Origin: an uncultured Aquimarina sp.
Lineage (GTDB): Bacteria; Bacteroidota; Bacteroidia; Flavobacteriales; Flavobacteriaceae
Reading direction: 5' to 3'
DNA: 64,000 bases
NCBI GenBank assembly: GCA_947500845.1
Contig: CANMTP010000014.1
Coordinates: 1 to 64,000 of the forward strand
Each line of letters begins with the position of its first letter. Positions within the stretch are counted from its first letter, which is position 1. This document shows positions 8,581 through 18,377 of this stretch, in pieces. Position numbers and translations under genes: made by a program. The notes below the pieces were generated by a model that saw only the letters and a list, made by a program, of their open reading frames with translations, was not told where the DNA came from and made no database searches.

Positions 8581-8600
8581 ATTCAAAATATCTGGTAATG

Positions 8601-9380
8601 TTACTGCCCTTCTAAACGGATAGCTCTGTTAGCCATTTTCTTTTCCCATTCTGCTGAAAAAATAGCATGTTTATTATTTACCATTTGTCTCATTTTTTCT
8701 TTTACAGCTTCTTGTATTTGGGTAGGTAATCCATAAAAATTCTTATTGATCTTGGTGAGTCTTCCATCTTCTATTTCGCTATTCTGGTGTTTGATAGACA
8801 TACGTTTCCCTCGATAATATACCATAATTTTCATCCTACCATCTTTATACGCATTCTGACCTCTTGTACCATAGACCAGTATGGGATCTACAAGACCATC
8901 ATTATCAAGATCTGATAATTCTGAGTACTTATTCCAAAAACCAATAGAAGTTTCCCAATCGTTATCTATCTCATCTTGAACTGTAGATCTCTTTTTAAAT
9001 TGATTATTTTTTTTGGTTACGTATACTGCGTAAATGTTATCATATAAAGTGTCTTTTTCTTCATTTACTGCTTTCATATGATCGGTGAGTAGTAAAAAAT
9101 ACTCACCAGACTCATCGTTATAGGAATACACCTGATATACAGGATTTGAAATTCCTAATTGGTTTTCTCTTCTTCGCGTAAAAATTGATTTACTTTCTTT
9201 TTTGGAAAGCCTGCTGGCAAATTTTGTATCCATAGGTATAGGATAATATTTGTCTATTGGTGTTGCTGGGGTAGTATCCTGTTTTGTTGCTTGTTGATCG
9301 GCGGCATCTTTAGATTCTTTGGATTGTTTTCCACAAGAAATTAAGGTTGAAAGTACAATGAAAAGTATAATTTTATTCAT
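8601..9380 (-). CDS. Hypothetical lipoprotein with Asp-rich repeat-like loop
   Basis: A 259-residue protein with a lipoprotein signal (LSTLISCGKQSK, lipidated Cys at about residue 16) and a low-complexity Lys/Asp/Ala/Thr linker up to about residue 45. The mature domain contains LSDLDNDGLVDPILVYG, an FG-GAP/EF-hand-like calcium-loop pattern, and the conserved-looking segment RGQNAYKDGRMKIMVYYRGKR. Similar lipoproteins occur in many flavobacteria (annotated as M949_RS01915-like, recalled, not checked). It is flanked by a convergent EEP gene and a same-strand DUF6122 block 91 bases upstream; no operon partner is obvious. Function unknown. Confidence 0.75.
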   Translation of the reverse strand: MNKIILFIVLSTLISCGKQSKESKDAADQQATKQDTTPATPIDKYYPIPMDTKFASRLSKKESKSIFTRRRENQLGISNPVYQVYSYNDESGEYFLLLTDHMKAVNEEKDTLYDNIYAVYVTKKNNQFKKRSTVQDEIDNDWETSIGFWNKYSELSDLDNDGLVDPILVYGTRGQNAYKDGRMKIMVYYRGKRMSIKHQNSEIEDGRLTKINKNFYGLPTQIQEAVKEKMRQMVNNKHAIFSAEWEKKMANRAIRLEGQ

Positions 9381-9471
9381 AGGTAAAATAGGGTTAAAAA
9401 TTAAGTGTATTCATACAAATTTCATACTAAATGTAATCAATATTTTGTAAATGAATACGTTGAAACAGTAT

Positions 9472-9780
9472 TTACATCATCCAACAATCTATCTGATCGG
9501 TAATGATATGCCATAGCAATGCCAATGCAATTACCCTAACTTTTGGAAAAAAGAATAAAATAACGTACCCCACAATAGCATAATAACTATGTAAAGGATG
9601 AAAATTAATACTGCAACGATTGGCATCAAAAATCGGAATAGCCAAAAGATGATCAAAATCAATAAACATTGTGGCTAAAAAAATAAGATATACTCTTTTC
9701 CATTGTTTTGGAAAGAATAAAATTGCAATCAGAAACGGAATAACGAGATGAAACCCATAATGAACAATAGGTCGAATCAT
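9472..9780 (-). CDS. Small integral membrane protein, DUF6122-like
   Basis: A 102-residue, very hydrophobic protein with three or four membrane segments. Conserved-looking polar residues lie at membrane boundaries: VHYGFHL near the N-terminus, TMFIDFDHLLA, FHPLHSYYA and LLWHIITDQIDCWM. The His/Asp pattern (HxxxH, DxDH, HPLHS, H..TD) is reminiscent of metal-dependent membrane hydrolases such as the LexA-linked YdjM/DUF457 group; that likeness is inference. The ATG overlaps the WbqC stop by one base, so it is probably translated with wbqC and lepB upstream. Confidence 0.75.
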   Translation of the reverse strand: MIRPIVHYGFHLVIPFLIAILFFPKQWKRVYLIFLATMFIDFDHLLAIPIFDANRCSINFHPLHSYYAIVGYVILFFFPKVRVIALALLWHIITDQIDCWMM

Positions 9781-10403
9781 TATAAAATAGTTTGATTCTC
9801 TAGGTAAGTTAATGCATTCGTTCCTTCATTAAATAGTAAATCCAGGATAGAAAGATTAGGAATAAAACCATGTTTTTCTGTAAATACCTGGGTATAGGAT
9901 TCTAGATGGTATTTTTTCTCTTTTTTAGCATTGACCAAGCCTCTTAAATCGATTACATCTTTAGGTTCTTTGATATACTCGTTAGTTTTAGTAAAAGACA
10001 GGTCGAATTGAAGACAATCGTGTATGGCTTGCATACATTCATAATTGAAATCTAGTAAGAATTTTCTTTTTTTTTCAAATAAATGAATAAGTTCATCTTC
10101 ATAATATTCAAAAAACGGGGAAGTCCTATAGGCAGTTTCCAGAGATCTCCAATGTAAAATTTGCCATTCAAAATCATTTTCAATTTGAACGTCTTTATAG
10201 AGTTGCCTCCCTTCTTTTCTTGTGTGCTTAATAGGGATAGTAAGTAATAATGTGCCGTTAGCTCCATAAATATAGGTACGATTGCGATATGTTTGTTTTT
10301 GGTAATTGTCTTCATTTTCAAAAACAACAGATACTGATTGGGCTATAATCACATATTGCGCTATAGATCCAAAATACATGGGATGGAGTAAGGAGATGTT
10401 CAA
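9780..10403 (-). CDS. WbqC family protein
   Basis: A 207-residue WbqC-family protein. Hallmarks are the N-terminal LLHPMYFGSIAQY (the family usually has a P-x-Y-F-x-x-x-x-x-Y pattern), the FENEDNYQKQTYRNRTYI segment and LLLTIPIKH. Members sit in polysaccharide or aminotransferase loci, and some are proposed to act in amide-bond formation on sugars. In flavobacteria the gene is routinely found beside lepB, as here (15-base gap). It overlaps the DUF6122 gene downstream by one base. The substrate is unknown. Confidence 0.88.
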   Translation of the reverse strand: MNISLLHPMYFGSIAQYVIIAQSVSVVFENEDNYQKQTYRNRTYIYGANGTLLLTIPIKHTRKEGRQLYKDVQIENDFEWQILHWRSLETAYRTSPFFEYYEDELIHLFEKKRKFLLDFNYECMQAIHDCLQFDLSFTKTNEYIKEPKDVIDLRGLVNAKKEKKYHLESYTQVFTEKHGFIPNLSILDLLFNEGTNALTYLENQTIL

Positions 10404-10418
10404 TTTTCTTTTTTGATG

Positions 10419-11990
10419 TTATGCGCCTTTCTTTCTTTTACGGTATTGGTTGTAGATAATCCATCCAAATAGTACGATTAAGAAATATTTAAAATAAGAA
10501 ATAGGTTGTCCACTACCACCAACTGTCGTAAACATACGCTCCCATCGTATTTTATTAAAAAGTCCTTTGGCATTGGTATCCCAGCTAAACCATACAAATA
10601 CGGGTTTACCCACGATATGATTTGCAGGTACATATCCCCAGGCACGACTATCTTCACTATTATGCCGATTATCACCCATCATCCAATAGTAGTCCTGTTT
10701 AAAGGTATAGCTATCAATTGGATCACCATTCAGTAATACCTGAGTTCCGTTTACAGATAATTTGTTATCAATACCAAGCTCTGATCCTTCGTATACCTCA
10801 ATAATTCTTCTATATAAAGAAAAATTATTAAGATCCATTTTAATGGTTTTTCCAGCTTCTGGAATATAGATAGGACCGAAATTGTCTCTGTTCCAGTTTA
10901 CTTTACCATTATTAGGAAAAATACCGTATTCTTTTTCTCCCTTAGGAGTTATATTTCTTCGCAAAGATGCCACACTTGGATGACTTTTAAATTTAGCAGC
11001 AGCATCTTCTGTCATTCCAGCAGCTCTAAATTCTGTTTGGCTGGTAAAACCAAATTCTCCTGGTTTTATATTATAGCGGTTGTATAAGTTTTGGGAATTG
11101 AAATTACTTCCTTTTGGAGTTCCGACATAAGAAAATTGTATTTGCGCACGGTCTGGTAATTCATTCTTTTCACCATTAATATAGACGTACCCATCTATTA
11201 CGGCTAGTGTATCTCCTGGTATTCCGACACAGCGTTTTACATAATTTGATTTTTTATCGATAGGTTTATAATATCCTTTATTGGATTGATCTCTGAATTT
11301 ACTCACAGTATCAACAGGCCAACTGAACACTACAATATCATTACGGTCAATATCTTGAAAACCGGGTAGTCTGAAGTATGGGTATTGTGGTTTACTTAAA
11401 TAAGATTTTGTTCGCACTAATGGAATCGTATCATGAACCATAGGGAAGGATACTGCTGTCATAGGAGTGCGAGCTCCGTAGTGAAATTTACTTACGAATA
11501 AAAAATCTCCAACCAGCAATGTTCTCTCCAAGGATCCTGTAGGAATGGTGTAGGGTTGCATAAAATAAGTATGAACAATAGTGGCAGCAACCACAGCAAA
11601 TAAAATTGAACTAATCCATTCTCCTGCAGCAGTTTTTGGTTTTAAATCTCGATTTTCTATGTGGGACACATCTACCATATAGTTCACATAAAATATGTAG
11701 AATCCAAGAGTAAGAATGACAAGAACTGTATCTTGAGTAGAATTTCTACCAAAACTTCTTATCGTTTCTACCCATATTACAGGAAGCATGATTACATTAA
11801 TCACTGGGATGAAAAGTAATATCACCCACCACCATGGTCGATTTATGATTTTCATCAAAATCACAGCATTATATACAGGAACAGCGGCTTCCCAGGCTTG
11901 TCGACCTGCTTTAATATATAGTTTCCATGTTCCCAAAAAGTGAATAACCTGTAATACCAGGAAGAAAATAAACCATTCTGTAAGTATCAT
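10419..11990 (-). CDS. lepB: Signal peptidase I
   Basis: A 523-residue type I signal peptidase that removes signal peptides from Sec-exported proteins at the outer face of the inner membrane. The catalytic Ser is inferred as Ser153 in IPTGSLERTLL and the general-base Lys as Lys252 in YVKRCVGIPGD. Box E is MGDNRHNSEDSRAWGYV near residue 440. Membrane segments are visible near residues 3-20, 52-75, 85-105 and 127-143, with one more at the C-terminus (FLIVLFGWIIYNQY). It is longer than E. coli LepB (324 aa), as usual in Bacteroidota, owing to insertions between boxes D and E. The PTGSM motif reads PTGSL. Confidence 0.96.
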   Translation of the reverse strand: MILTEWFIFFLVLQVIHFLGTWKLYIKAGRQAWEAAVPVYNAVILMKIINRPWWWVILLFIPVINVIMLPVIWVETIRSFGRNSTQDTVLVILTLGFYIFYVNYMVDVSHIENRDLKPKTAAGEWISSILFAVVAATIVHTYFMQPYTIPTGSLERTLLVGDFLFVSKFHYGARTPMTAVSFPMVHDTIPLVRTKSYLSKPQYPYFRLPGFQDIDRNDIVVFSWPVDTVSKFRDQSNKGYYKPIDKKSNYVKRCVGIPGDTLAVIDGYVYINGEKNELPDRAQIQFSYVGTPKGSNFNSQNLYNRYNIKPGEFGFTSQTEFRAAGMTEDAAAKFKSHPSVASLRRNITPKGEKEYGIFPNNGKVNWNRDNFGPIYIPEAGKTIKMDLNNFSLYRRIIEVYEGSELGIDNKLSVNGTQVLLNGDPIDSYTFKQDYYWMMGDNRHNSEDSRAWGYVPANHIVGKPVFVWFSWDTNAKGLFNKIRWERMFTTVGGSGQPISYFKYFLIVLFGWIIYNQYRKRKKGA

Positions 11991-12044
11991 CTTTTAACGT
12001 ATTTTGTAGTATAAGTACTTTTAATTTGTAAAGCGTTACAGTTT

Positions 12045-12743
12045 TTATAATCCTAAAACGTCTTTCATACCGAAAATTCCTTTTTTCCCCTGTAACCATT
12101 CTGCTGCAATTACTGCTCCAAGAGCAAACCCACTACGATTATGAGCCGTATGTGTAATCTCTATATCATCTACTTTTGATGAGTAGGTAACTGTATGCGT
12201 ACCGGGAACTTTGTCAATCCTTTTTGAGGTTATACAGATAGTATTATGATTTCCAGTATCAAGTTTCCATGATTTTTTATCACTGTTCTCAATGATTCCC
12301 TCTGCTAGAGTAATAGCGGTACCACTTGGAGCATCTAATTTTTCAGTATGATGAATTTCTTCCATGGCAACATCGTACCCTTCTATAGTACTCATCATTT
12401 TTGCTAATTTCTTGTTGAGCTCAAAGAATAGATTAACTCCCAGACTATAATTGGACGAATAGATAAAACTCCCGTTCTTTTCTTTACACAAATCCACCAT
12501 AGTCTCGTAATGATCTAACCATCCTGTAGTTCCTGATATTACAGGTACATTAGCATTAAAACAATTGGTAATATTATTTACTGCAGCCGCAGGAATACTA
12601 AAATCTATAGCCACATCTGCTTGAGAAACGTCGTAAGAAGTATCGTCTTTGTCTACTTTAAGAACAATGATGTGACCTCTCTCTATGGCAATTTTTTCGA
12701 TGGTTTTACCCATCTTGCCATATCCTAGTAATGCAATTTTCAT
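12045..12743 (-). CDS. dapB: 4-hydroxy-tetrahydrodipicolinate reductase
   Basis: A 232-residue DapB, the NAD(P)H-dependent reductase of the lysine/meso-diaminopimelate pathway. The Rossmann nucleotide-binding motif is LLGYGKMGKTI at residues 4-14, the GTTGW loop is near residue 91, and the active-site segment is EIHHTEKLDAPSGTAI with the catalytic HH and Lys. It is shorter than the E. coli enzyme (273 aa), as in other Bacteroidota. It lies between lepB and DUF5683 on the same strand, linking DAP supply with envelope and chromosome-partition genes. Confidence 0.96.
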   Translation of the reverse strand: MKIALLGYGKMGKTIEKIAIERGHIIVLKVDKDDTSYDVSQADVAIDFSIPAAAVNNITNCFNANVPVISGTTGWLDHYETMVDLCKEKNGSFIYSSNYSLGVNLFFELNKKLAKMMSTIEGYDVAMEEIHHTEKLDAPSGTAITLAEGIIENSDKKSWKLDTGNHNTICITSKRIDKVPGTHTVTYSSKVDDIEITHTAHNRSGFALGAVIAAEWLQGKKGIFGMKDVLGL

Positions 12744-12777
12744 TTTTTAATTGATTATTTTTGTCTCACAATTCTTT

Positions 12778-13365
12778 TTAAAAACTATAGTTGAACGAGA
12801 CCCCATAGTTAAGTCCTGTATTAAAGTCGTCAAAATTTACCTTAGGTTTGAAGGAAAGATCTTCAGTAATATTATATTGTTGTAAATGAGCCGTAACATT
12901 AGCGTCCACAATGTTTAAAAGATAGGCTGCAGCTGTGAGTAACAATGATAATTCCTGATCACGACGAAAACGATCTTGTAAATCAATTAATTGATCTTCA
13001 GTAAATTGAGGGAATTCATCGTCATTAAAGCCTGCTAATCGTCTTTTGTAAGCATCTCTTAAATCATTGTATCTGCCATTATTTTCTAGATAAAAATAAA
13101 CACCTGCTCCTATCGCGGCATAAACAATAGGTATTTTCCAATATTTTTTGGTATATGCTTGCCCTAATCCAGGGAGTACTGCAGAATAAAATGCTGCACG
13201 AGCAGGAGCCAATGGCTCGTATGGTCTTATCTTTTTCTCTCTCTTTTTTTTCTTTTTAACGGCAACATCTTCGGTAGTAACTTTCAATTCCTCATTTTCT
13301 TGAGAAATTATACTTTGAACAGAAAAAAGTAATATAAAAATTATATAGGAGCATTTAATCTTCAC
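12778..13365 (-). CDS. DUF5683 domain membrane/secreted protein
   Basis: A 195-residue protein with a signal peptide (hydrophobic IIFILLFSVQSIIS), a strongly basic linker (KKKKKREKKIRPYEP at about 37-51) and a DUF5683 region starting RAAFYSAVLPGLGQAYTKKY, followed by hydrophobic helices. The motif P-G-x-G-Q-x-Y is typical of the DUF5683/TM2-like group. The start overlaps the parB stop by 11 bases, and dapB follows 34 bases later. This parA-parB-DUF5683-dapB-lepB order is common in the family. Function unknown. Confidence 0.85.
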   Translation of the reverse strand: MKIKCSYIIFILLFSVQSIISQENEELKVTTEDVAVKKKKKREKKIRPYEPLAPARAAFYSAVLPGLGQAYTKKYWKIPIVYAAIGAGVYFYLENNGRYNDLRDAYKRRLAGFNDDEFPQFTEDQLIDLQDRFRRDQELSLLLTAAAYLLNIVDANVTAHLQQYNITEDLSFKPKVNFDDFNTGLNYGVSFNYSF

Positions 13366-14260
13366 TATTGATAAGTTTCTTTAAACGGTTAAAATCTTCT
13401 TCAGAGGAAAAAGGGATTATTAATTTACCACTTCCTTTGCTGGAAACTTTTACATCAATTTTTGCGCCAAAATATTCAGAAAAATCTTTTACTCCTTTGG
13501 CAATATGTTTTGGTAAAGCACCCGGAGCAGAAACAGCATTAGGCTTTTCTGATTTACTGTGTAATGACCGTACTAAATTCTCTGTATCACGTACAGATAA
13601 AGATTTACTAATTATTTTCTCGTAGATATCCAATTGTTGCTGTTGATCTTCTATGTTAATCAAAGCACGACCATGTCCCATTGAGATAAATCCATCGCGC
13701 ATACCAGTTTGCACGATTGGATCTAATTTCAGCAGTCTGAGATAATTGGCTATAGTAGATCTTTTTTTACCAACTCTATCACTTAACTGTTCTTGAGTAA
13801 GACTTATCTCATCAATCAATCTTTGATATGATAAGGCTATTTCTATAGGATCAAGATCTTGTCGTTGAATATTTTCTACAAGCGCCATGGTTAATGACTC
13901 TTGATCATTAGCAATGCGAATGTATGCAGGAATTGTTTTTAATCCTGCTAATTTGGAAGCACGAAAACGACGTTCACCACTAACTAGCTGAAAGGTGTTA
14001 AAATCCAGTTTACGTACGGTAATAGGCTGTATAACACCAATTTCTTTTATAGAGGTAGCAAGTTCGCGCAATGTTTCATCATTAAAACTAGTACGTGGCT
14101 GAAATGGATTAACATCAATACTATCTAGCTCTAATTCTATAATATTACCTACTACTTTATCAGCATTTTTATCGTCAACTGATTTTATATCATTATCTGG
14201 ATCTTTCAGCAATGCTGAAAGTCCTCTTCCCAAAGCTTGTTTTTTTGTTGCCTTCGCCAT
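13355..14260 (-). CDS. parB: Chromosome partitioning protein ParB
   Basis: A 301-residue ParB/Spo0J. The CTPase/ParB-N domain has LDSIDVNPFQPRTSF and the catalytic-type motif VSGERRFRASKLAG near residues 95-108. It is followed by a helix-turn-helix (TQEQLSDRVGKKRSTIANYL, about 155-175) that would bind parS, and a C-terminal dimerisation helix (FSSEEDFNRLKKLI). The N-terminus carries the short GRGLSALL segment used to stimulate ParA. It lies 6 bases after parA. No parS-like palindrome was recognised nearby. Confidence 0.96.
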   Translation of the reverse strand: MAKATKKQALGRGLSALLKDPDNDIKSVDDKNADKVVGNIIELELDSIDVNPFQPRTSFNDETLRELATSIKEIGVIQPITVRKLDFNTFQLVSGERRFRASKLAGLKTIPAYIRIANDQESLTMALVENIQRQDLDPIEIALSYQRLIDEISLTQEQLSDRVGKKRSTIANYLRLLKLDPIVQTGMRDGFISMGHGRALINIEDQQQQLDIYEKIISKSLSVRDTENLVRSLHSKSEKPNAVSAPGALPKHIAKGVKDFSEYFGAKIDVKVSSKGSGKLIIPFSSEEDFNRLKKLINSED

Positions 14261-14266
14261 GAATCC

Positions 14267-15031
14267 TTAACTGTTTTTCTTAATTATTTCGTGAGCCAAA
14301 CTTAAGTAATTACTAGCTCCTTTACTAGCAGCATCATAGTTTATTATACTCTCACCATAACTAGGTGCTTCACTTAAACGTATGTTTCTTTGAATGATTG
14401 TTTTAAACACCATCTCATTAAAGTGTTTTTGTACCTCTTCAACGACTTGGTTTGACAGCCTTAATCTAGAATCATACATTGTAAGTAGTAATCCTTCTAT
14501 GTCGAGTTTTTCATTGTGTACTTTCTGTACACTTTTTATCGTATTTAAAAGTTTACCTAGCCCTTCTAATGCAAAATACTCACACTGAATAGGGATCATA
14601 ACCGAATCTGCCGCAGTAAGAGCATTTAGTGTTAATAATCCAAGAGACGGTGCACAATCTATGAGTATATAGTCATATTGAGACTTAAGTCCTTGAATTG
14701 CTTTTTTTAGCATATACTCCCTTTCATCTTTATCAACCAATTCTATCTCTATAGCCACCAGGTCGATATGTGCAGGAATGATGTGTACATTAGGAGAACT
14801 GGTTTCCATAATGGCATCTTCAGGCTTTAGCGTATGTTCTAGAATCTGGTAGGTGCCTTTTTCTATAGATTCTACATCCAACCCTAACCCAGAAGTCGCA
14901 TTGGCTTGAGGATCTGCGTCAATAAGTAATACTTTTTTCTCTAGTACACCTAGAGAAGCTGCTAAATTTACTGAGGTGGTGGTTTTACCCACACCACCTT
15001 TTTGATTGGCAATCGCTATTATTTTACCCAT
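14267..15031 (-). CDS. parA: Chromosome partitioning ATPase ParA
   Basis: A 254-residue deviant-Walker ParA/Soj ATPase that segregates the origin region with ParB. The P-loop NQKGGVGKTTTSVNLAAS lies at residues 8-25, Walker A' includes VLLIDADPQANATSGLG near 34-50, and Walker B is YDYILIDCAPSLGLLT near 115-130. It heads the minus-strand partition operon. Upstream there is only an AT-rich stretch with an imperfect -7 box and then the terminator of the SDR gene. Confidence 0.97.
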   Translation of the reverse strand: MGKIIAIANQKGGVGKTTTSVNLAASLGVLEKKVLLIDADPQANATSGLGLDVESIEKGTYQILEHTLKPEDAIMETSSPNVHIIPAHIDLVAIEIELVDKDEREYMLKKAIQGLKSQYDYILIDCAPSLGLLTLNALTAADSVMIPIQCEYFALEGLGKLLNTIKSVQKVHNEKLDIEGLLLTMYDSRLRLSNQVVEEVQKHFNEMVFKTIIQRNIRLSEAPSYGESIINYDAASKGASNYLSLAHEIIKKNS

Positions 15032-15110
15032 AGGGGAAGATTTGGATTTAGGAGGTAAAAATACAATTTATTATATATTATAAAAATGAAAAATGTTAAC
15101 AGAGAGCAAC

Positions 15111-15142
15111 AAAAAAGACCATTCCCCTTTTAGAATGGTCTT
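15111..15142 (-). terminator. Rho-independent terminator after the SDR gene
   Basis: A perfect 10-bp stem (AAGACCATTC / GAATGGTCTT) with an 8-base loop lies 29 bases past the SDR stop. Read on the minus strand it is followed by a run of six T residues (forward A run 15111-15116). It separates the SDR gene from the parA operon. Confidence 0.85.
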
Positions 15143-15170
15143 ATGAACTTTTAGGATTGTTAATAAATAA

Positions 15171-16052
15171 TTATTTATTTTTTTTAGCGCGAATCATAGC
15201 CTCCAACTGATCCCACATTTCTTCAGGAATTTGTTCAAGCATATTAAATTGTCCTGCACCTTTTAACCATTCGCCACCGTCCAGAGTAACTACCTCGCCG
15301 TTGATGTAGGCAGAAAAATCTGATACCAGATAAGCTGCCAGATTTGCAAGTTCCTGATGATCTCCCACACGACCAAGAGGAACTTGATTTTTCATATCGA
15401 TTTTGTCCTTTAAGTCTCCAGGTAATAATCTGTCCCAAGCACCTTTGGTGGGGAAGGGGCCAGGGGCAATAGCGTTAAAACGCATTCCGTATTTCGCCCA
15501 TTCTACAGCTAGTGATCTGGTCATGGCCAGAACACCAGCTTTTGCCGTGGCACTGGGTACCACATAGGCCGATCCTGTCCAAGCATATGTAGTAACAATA
15601 TTGAGTACGGTGGTATTTTGATATTTAGTATCGATCCAGTGTTTACCAAAAGCTAATGTACAATTTTTAGTTCCTTTGAGAACAATATCAATTATAATGT
15701 CAAAGGCACGATGAGATAGGCGCTCGGTGGGAGAAATAAAATTTCCAGCCGCATTATTCAATAGTACATCTACAGTGCCAAATGCATCTAGAACTTTCTC
15801 TTTCATTGCTTCAACTTGATCATATTCTCGAACATCACATTGTACTGGTAAACAGGTTCCCCCAGTTTCAGCCTCGAGCTCCTTGGCTGTATTTTGTAAT
15901 TTTTCTAGATCACGCGAAGTTATGGCTACTTTGGCTCCAAGTTCAAGAAAATACTTGGTCATCGATTTTCCTAATCCGCTACCACCACCGGTAACTACTA
16001 TGTTTTTTCCTTTTAGCGCTCCTTCACGAAGCATTTTATTTTTATAATTCAT
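15171..16052 (-). CDS. SDR family oxidoreductase, 2,4-dienoyl-CoA reductase type
   Basis: A 293-residue short-chain dehydrogenase/reductase. The cofactor motif is TGGGSGLGKSM near residues 21-31, and NNAAGNF follows near 106. The classical YxxxK is absent. Instead there is TYAWTGSAYVVPSATAK, with Tyr 11 residues before Ser and an SxxxK. That spacing matches mitochondrial 2,4-dienoyl-CoA reductase (Tyr199/Ser210/Lys214), in which Tyr and Asn replace the usual catalytic arrangement. The protein therefore probably reduces dienoyl-CoA during breakdown of unsaturated fatty acids, using NADPH. Its neighbour, methylmalonyl-CoA mutase, also acts on acyl-CoA. Confidence 0.88.
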   Translation of the reverse strand: MNYKNKMLREGALKGKNIVVTGGGSGLGKSMTKYFLELGAKVAITSRDLEKLQNTAKELEAETGGTCLPVQCDVREYDQVEAMKEKVLDAFGTVDVLLNNAAGNFISPTERLSHRAFDIIIDIVLKGTKNCTLAFGKHWIDTKYQNTTVLNIVTTYAWTGSAYVVPSATAKAGVLAMTRSLAVEWAKYGMRFNAIAPGPFPTKGAWDRLLPGDLKDKIDMKNQVPLGRVGDHQELANLAAYLVSDFSAYINGEVVTLDGGEWLKGAGQFNMLEQIPEEMWDQLEAMIRAKKNK

Positions 16053-16099
16053 ATAGGTACAATTATCAATATTTTCTTGAAAGTTACGATTTATATTTT

Positions 16100-16121
16100 A
16101 ATACTATGCACGCATAGTATT
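16100..16121. terminator. Intergenic hairpin between mutB and the SDR gene
   Basis: A 9-bp perfect stem (AATACTATG / CATAGTATT) with a CACG loop starts 9 bases past the mutB stop and lies 48 bases before the SDR start. On the minus strand it is followed by A rather than T, so it is not a textbook intrinsic terminator for mutB. It may instead be an mRNA-end stabiliser. Confidence 0.4.
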
Positions 16122-16129
16122 TTTGTCAG

Positions 16130-18262
16130 CTATTCAAAAGTAGAAATAAGAATTTCTAGGATGGTGATAGCTGCATCACTGATTTTGGTTCCAGGGCCAA
16201 AAACAGCAACTGCTCCAGCATCGAATAAGAAATCGTAGTCATCGGGAGGAATCACACCACCTACAATGATCATGATATCCTCGCGCCCATATTTTTTAAG
16301 TTCTTCAACAATTTGAGGAACTAATGTTTTGTGCCCTCCTGCAAGTGAAGATACACCAACAATATGTACGTCATTCTCAACTGCCTGTTTTGCTGCTTCC
16401 TTTGGAGTTTGAAATAGAGGCCCTATATCTACATCAAAACCAACATCGGCATAACTAGTGGCGACTACCTTTGCACCACGATCATGACCATCCTGCCCCA
16501 TTTTTGCAATCATAATTCTAGGCCTACGTCCTTCTAACTCTGCAAACGCATTGGCTAACTCTCTTGCCTTATTAAAAGACTCATCATTTTTTATTTCTCT
16601 GGCATACACTCCGGTAAAGGTTTTAATTTGTGCCTTGTATCTTCCAAATTGTTTTTCTAGAGCATCACTTATTTCTCCAAGCGTGGCTCTTAATTTTGCA
16701 GCATCTACCGCTAAAGCTAGTAAATTTTGGTCAGTATCTAAAGCAGCCTTCGTCAAATTGGCCAGAGCAGTTTGTACCGCTTGCTCATCTCTTTTTGCCT
16801 TTATCTTTTCTAAGCCTTCTATTTGTTGTGCTCGTACGGCTTGATTATCTACTTTTAATGTGCTGATAGGATCTTCTTCTTCTAACTTAAATTTATTTAC
16901 TCCAATAATGACATCTTGTTCGCTATCAATTCTAGCTTGTTTACGTGCGGCAGCTTCTTCAATCCTCATTTTGGGGATCCCTGCTTCAATAGCTTTTGTC
17001 ATTCCGCCCAATTCTTCAACTTCTTGAATGAGTTTCCAGGCTTTTTCTGCAATATCATGGGTAAGGGACTCTACGTAATAACTCCCTGCCCAAGGATCTA
17101 CTGTACGTGTAATATTAGTTTCTTCCTGAAGATAGATTTGAGTATTTCTAGCAATTCTGGCTGAAAAATCTGTTGGTAAAGCTATTGCTTCATCCAGTGC
17201 ATTGGTATGTAAACTTTGAGTTCCTCCAAAAGCGGCAGCACTGGCCTCAATACAAGTACGAGCAACATTATTAAATGGGTCTTGTGCTGTCAAGCTCCAT
17301 CCGCTGGTTTGACAATGTGTACGAAGCATTAAAGATTTTGGATTCTTTGGGTCAAACTGTTTAATTAATTTTGCCCAGAGCATTCTAGCTGCTCGCATTT
17401 TTGCAATTTCCATAAAGTGATTCATACCAATTGCCCAAAAGAACGATAGGCGAGGGGCAAAAGAATCAATATCCAGACCCGCTTCTATCCCCTTTCTTAT
17501 ATACTCCAATCCATCGGCTAGGGTATACGCCAACTCAATATCGCATGTGGCACCGGCCTCTTGCATATGATACCCAGAAATACTGATCGGGTTGAATTTA
17601 GGCATATTTTTGGAGCAATATTTAAATATATCGCTAATAATTCGCATTGATGGAGTAGGAGGATATATATACGTGTTACGTACCATAAATTCCTTCAGGA
17701 TATCATTTTGTATCGTTCCTGATAGTAAATTTTGATCAACACCTTGTTCTTCGGCAGCCACAATATAAAAAGCCATAATAGGTAAGACAGCACCATTCAT
17801 AGTCATTGAAACTGACATTTTATCGAGTGGAATCTGATCAAAAAGTACTTTCATATCCTCGACAGAATCTATGGCAACTCCGGCCATACCAACATCTCCC
17901 ACAACTCTTTCATGATCACTGTCATATCCTCTATGGGTGGCAAGATCAAAAGCTACCGATAATCCTTTTTGACCCGCTGCAAGATTTCTGCGATAAAAAG
18001 CATTACTTTCTTCTGCCGTTGAAAAACCAGCATATTGTCGAATAGTCCAAGGTCTACGCACATACATTGTAGAATATGGTCCTCTTAAATATGGTGGAAT
18101 ACCAGCAGAAAAATTAAGGTGATCTAAATTGTCAACATCATCCTTTGTATAAAAAGATTTTACATCAATTCCTTCGGATGTAGTGAAGATTGGATTTTGT
18201 AATTTGTTCTTAGATACTGCTCCTTTTGGTACTTCTAAACCTTGTATATTTTTTCTACTCAT
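16130..18262 (-). CDS. scpA: Methylmalonyl-CoA mutase large (catalytic, B12-binding) subunit
   Basis: A 710-residue adenosylcobalamin-dependent mutase interconverting succinyl-CoA and (R)-methylmalonyl-CoA. The N-terminal TIM-barrel domain has the [21 protein letters not shown] region (broken by MYV at its start), [12 protein letters not shown] and [19 protein letters not shown]. The C-terminal B12 domain carries the ligand motif DGHDRGAKV at about residues 587-595 and the SSLAGGH and [12 protein letters not shown] loops. Length is normal for the large subunit. The small subunit gene lies upstream on the same strand, separated by an unrelated 208-residue gene. The pathway role is propionate/odd-chain or branched amino-acid metabolism. 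Confidence 0.97.
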   Translation of the reverse strand: MSRKNIQGLEVPKGAVSKNKLQNPIFTTSEGIDVKSFYTKDDVDNLDHLNFSAGIPPYLRGPYSTMYVRRPWTIRQYAGFSTAEESNAFYRRNLAAGQKGLSVAFDLATHRGYDSDHERVVGDVGMAGVAIDSVEDMKVLFDQIPLDKMSVSMTMNGAVLPIMAFYIVAAEEQGVDQNLLSGTIQNDILKEFMVRNTYIYPPTPSMRIISDIFKYCSKNMPKFNPISISGYHMQEAGATCDIELAYTLADGLEYIRKGIEAGLDIDSFAPRLSFFWAIGMNHFMEIAKMRAARMLWAKLIKQFDPKNPKSLMLRTHCQTSGWSLTAQDPFNNVARTCIEASAAAFGGTQSLHTNALDEAIALPTDFSARIARNTQIYLQEETNITRTVDPWAGSYYVESLTHDIAEKAWKLIQEVEELGGMTKAIEAGIPKMRIEEAAARKQARIDSEQDVIIGVNKFKLEEEDPISTLKVDNQAVRAQQIEGLEKIKAKRDEQAVQTALANLTKAALDTDQNLLALAVDAAKLRATLGEISDALEKQFGRYKAQIKTFTGVYAREIKNDESFNKARELANAFAELEGRRPRIMIAKMGQDGHDRGAKVVATSYADVGFDVDIGPLFQTPKEAAKQAVENDVHIVGVSSLAGGHKTLVPQIVEELKKYGREDIMIIVGGVIPPDDYDFLFDAGAVAVFGPGTKISDAAITILEILISTFE

Positions 18263-18377
18263 TATTTAAAGCTGCCTTTTAGAATGCTAAATTAAATAGC
18301 GTTGTAAAATTAAGCTTTTAGAGTGGTTTTTATTAAAAAAAAGAACTGTTTGATAAGAATAATATAAAAATAAGACA

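Noticed and set aside
8574-8589. Perfect 16-bp palindrome ATTTTGAATTCAAAAT at the end of the EEP gene
   Set aside because: It has no loop or T run and is AT-rich; such palindromes arise by chance in this composition.
13355-15031. parS centromere site near parAB
   Set aside because: No sequence resembling the TGTTTCACGTGAAACA palindrome was seen in the block or its flanks.
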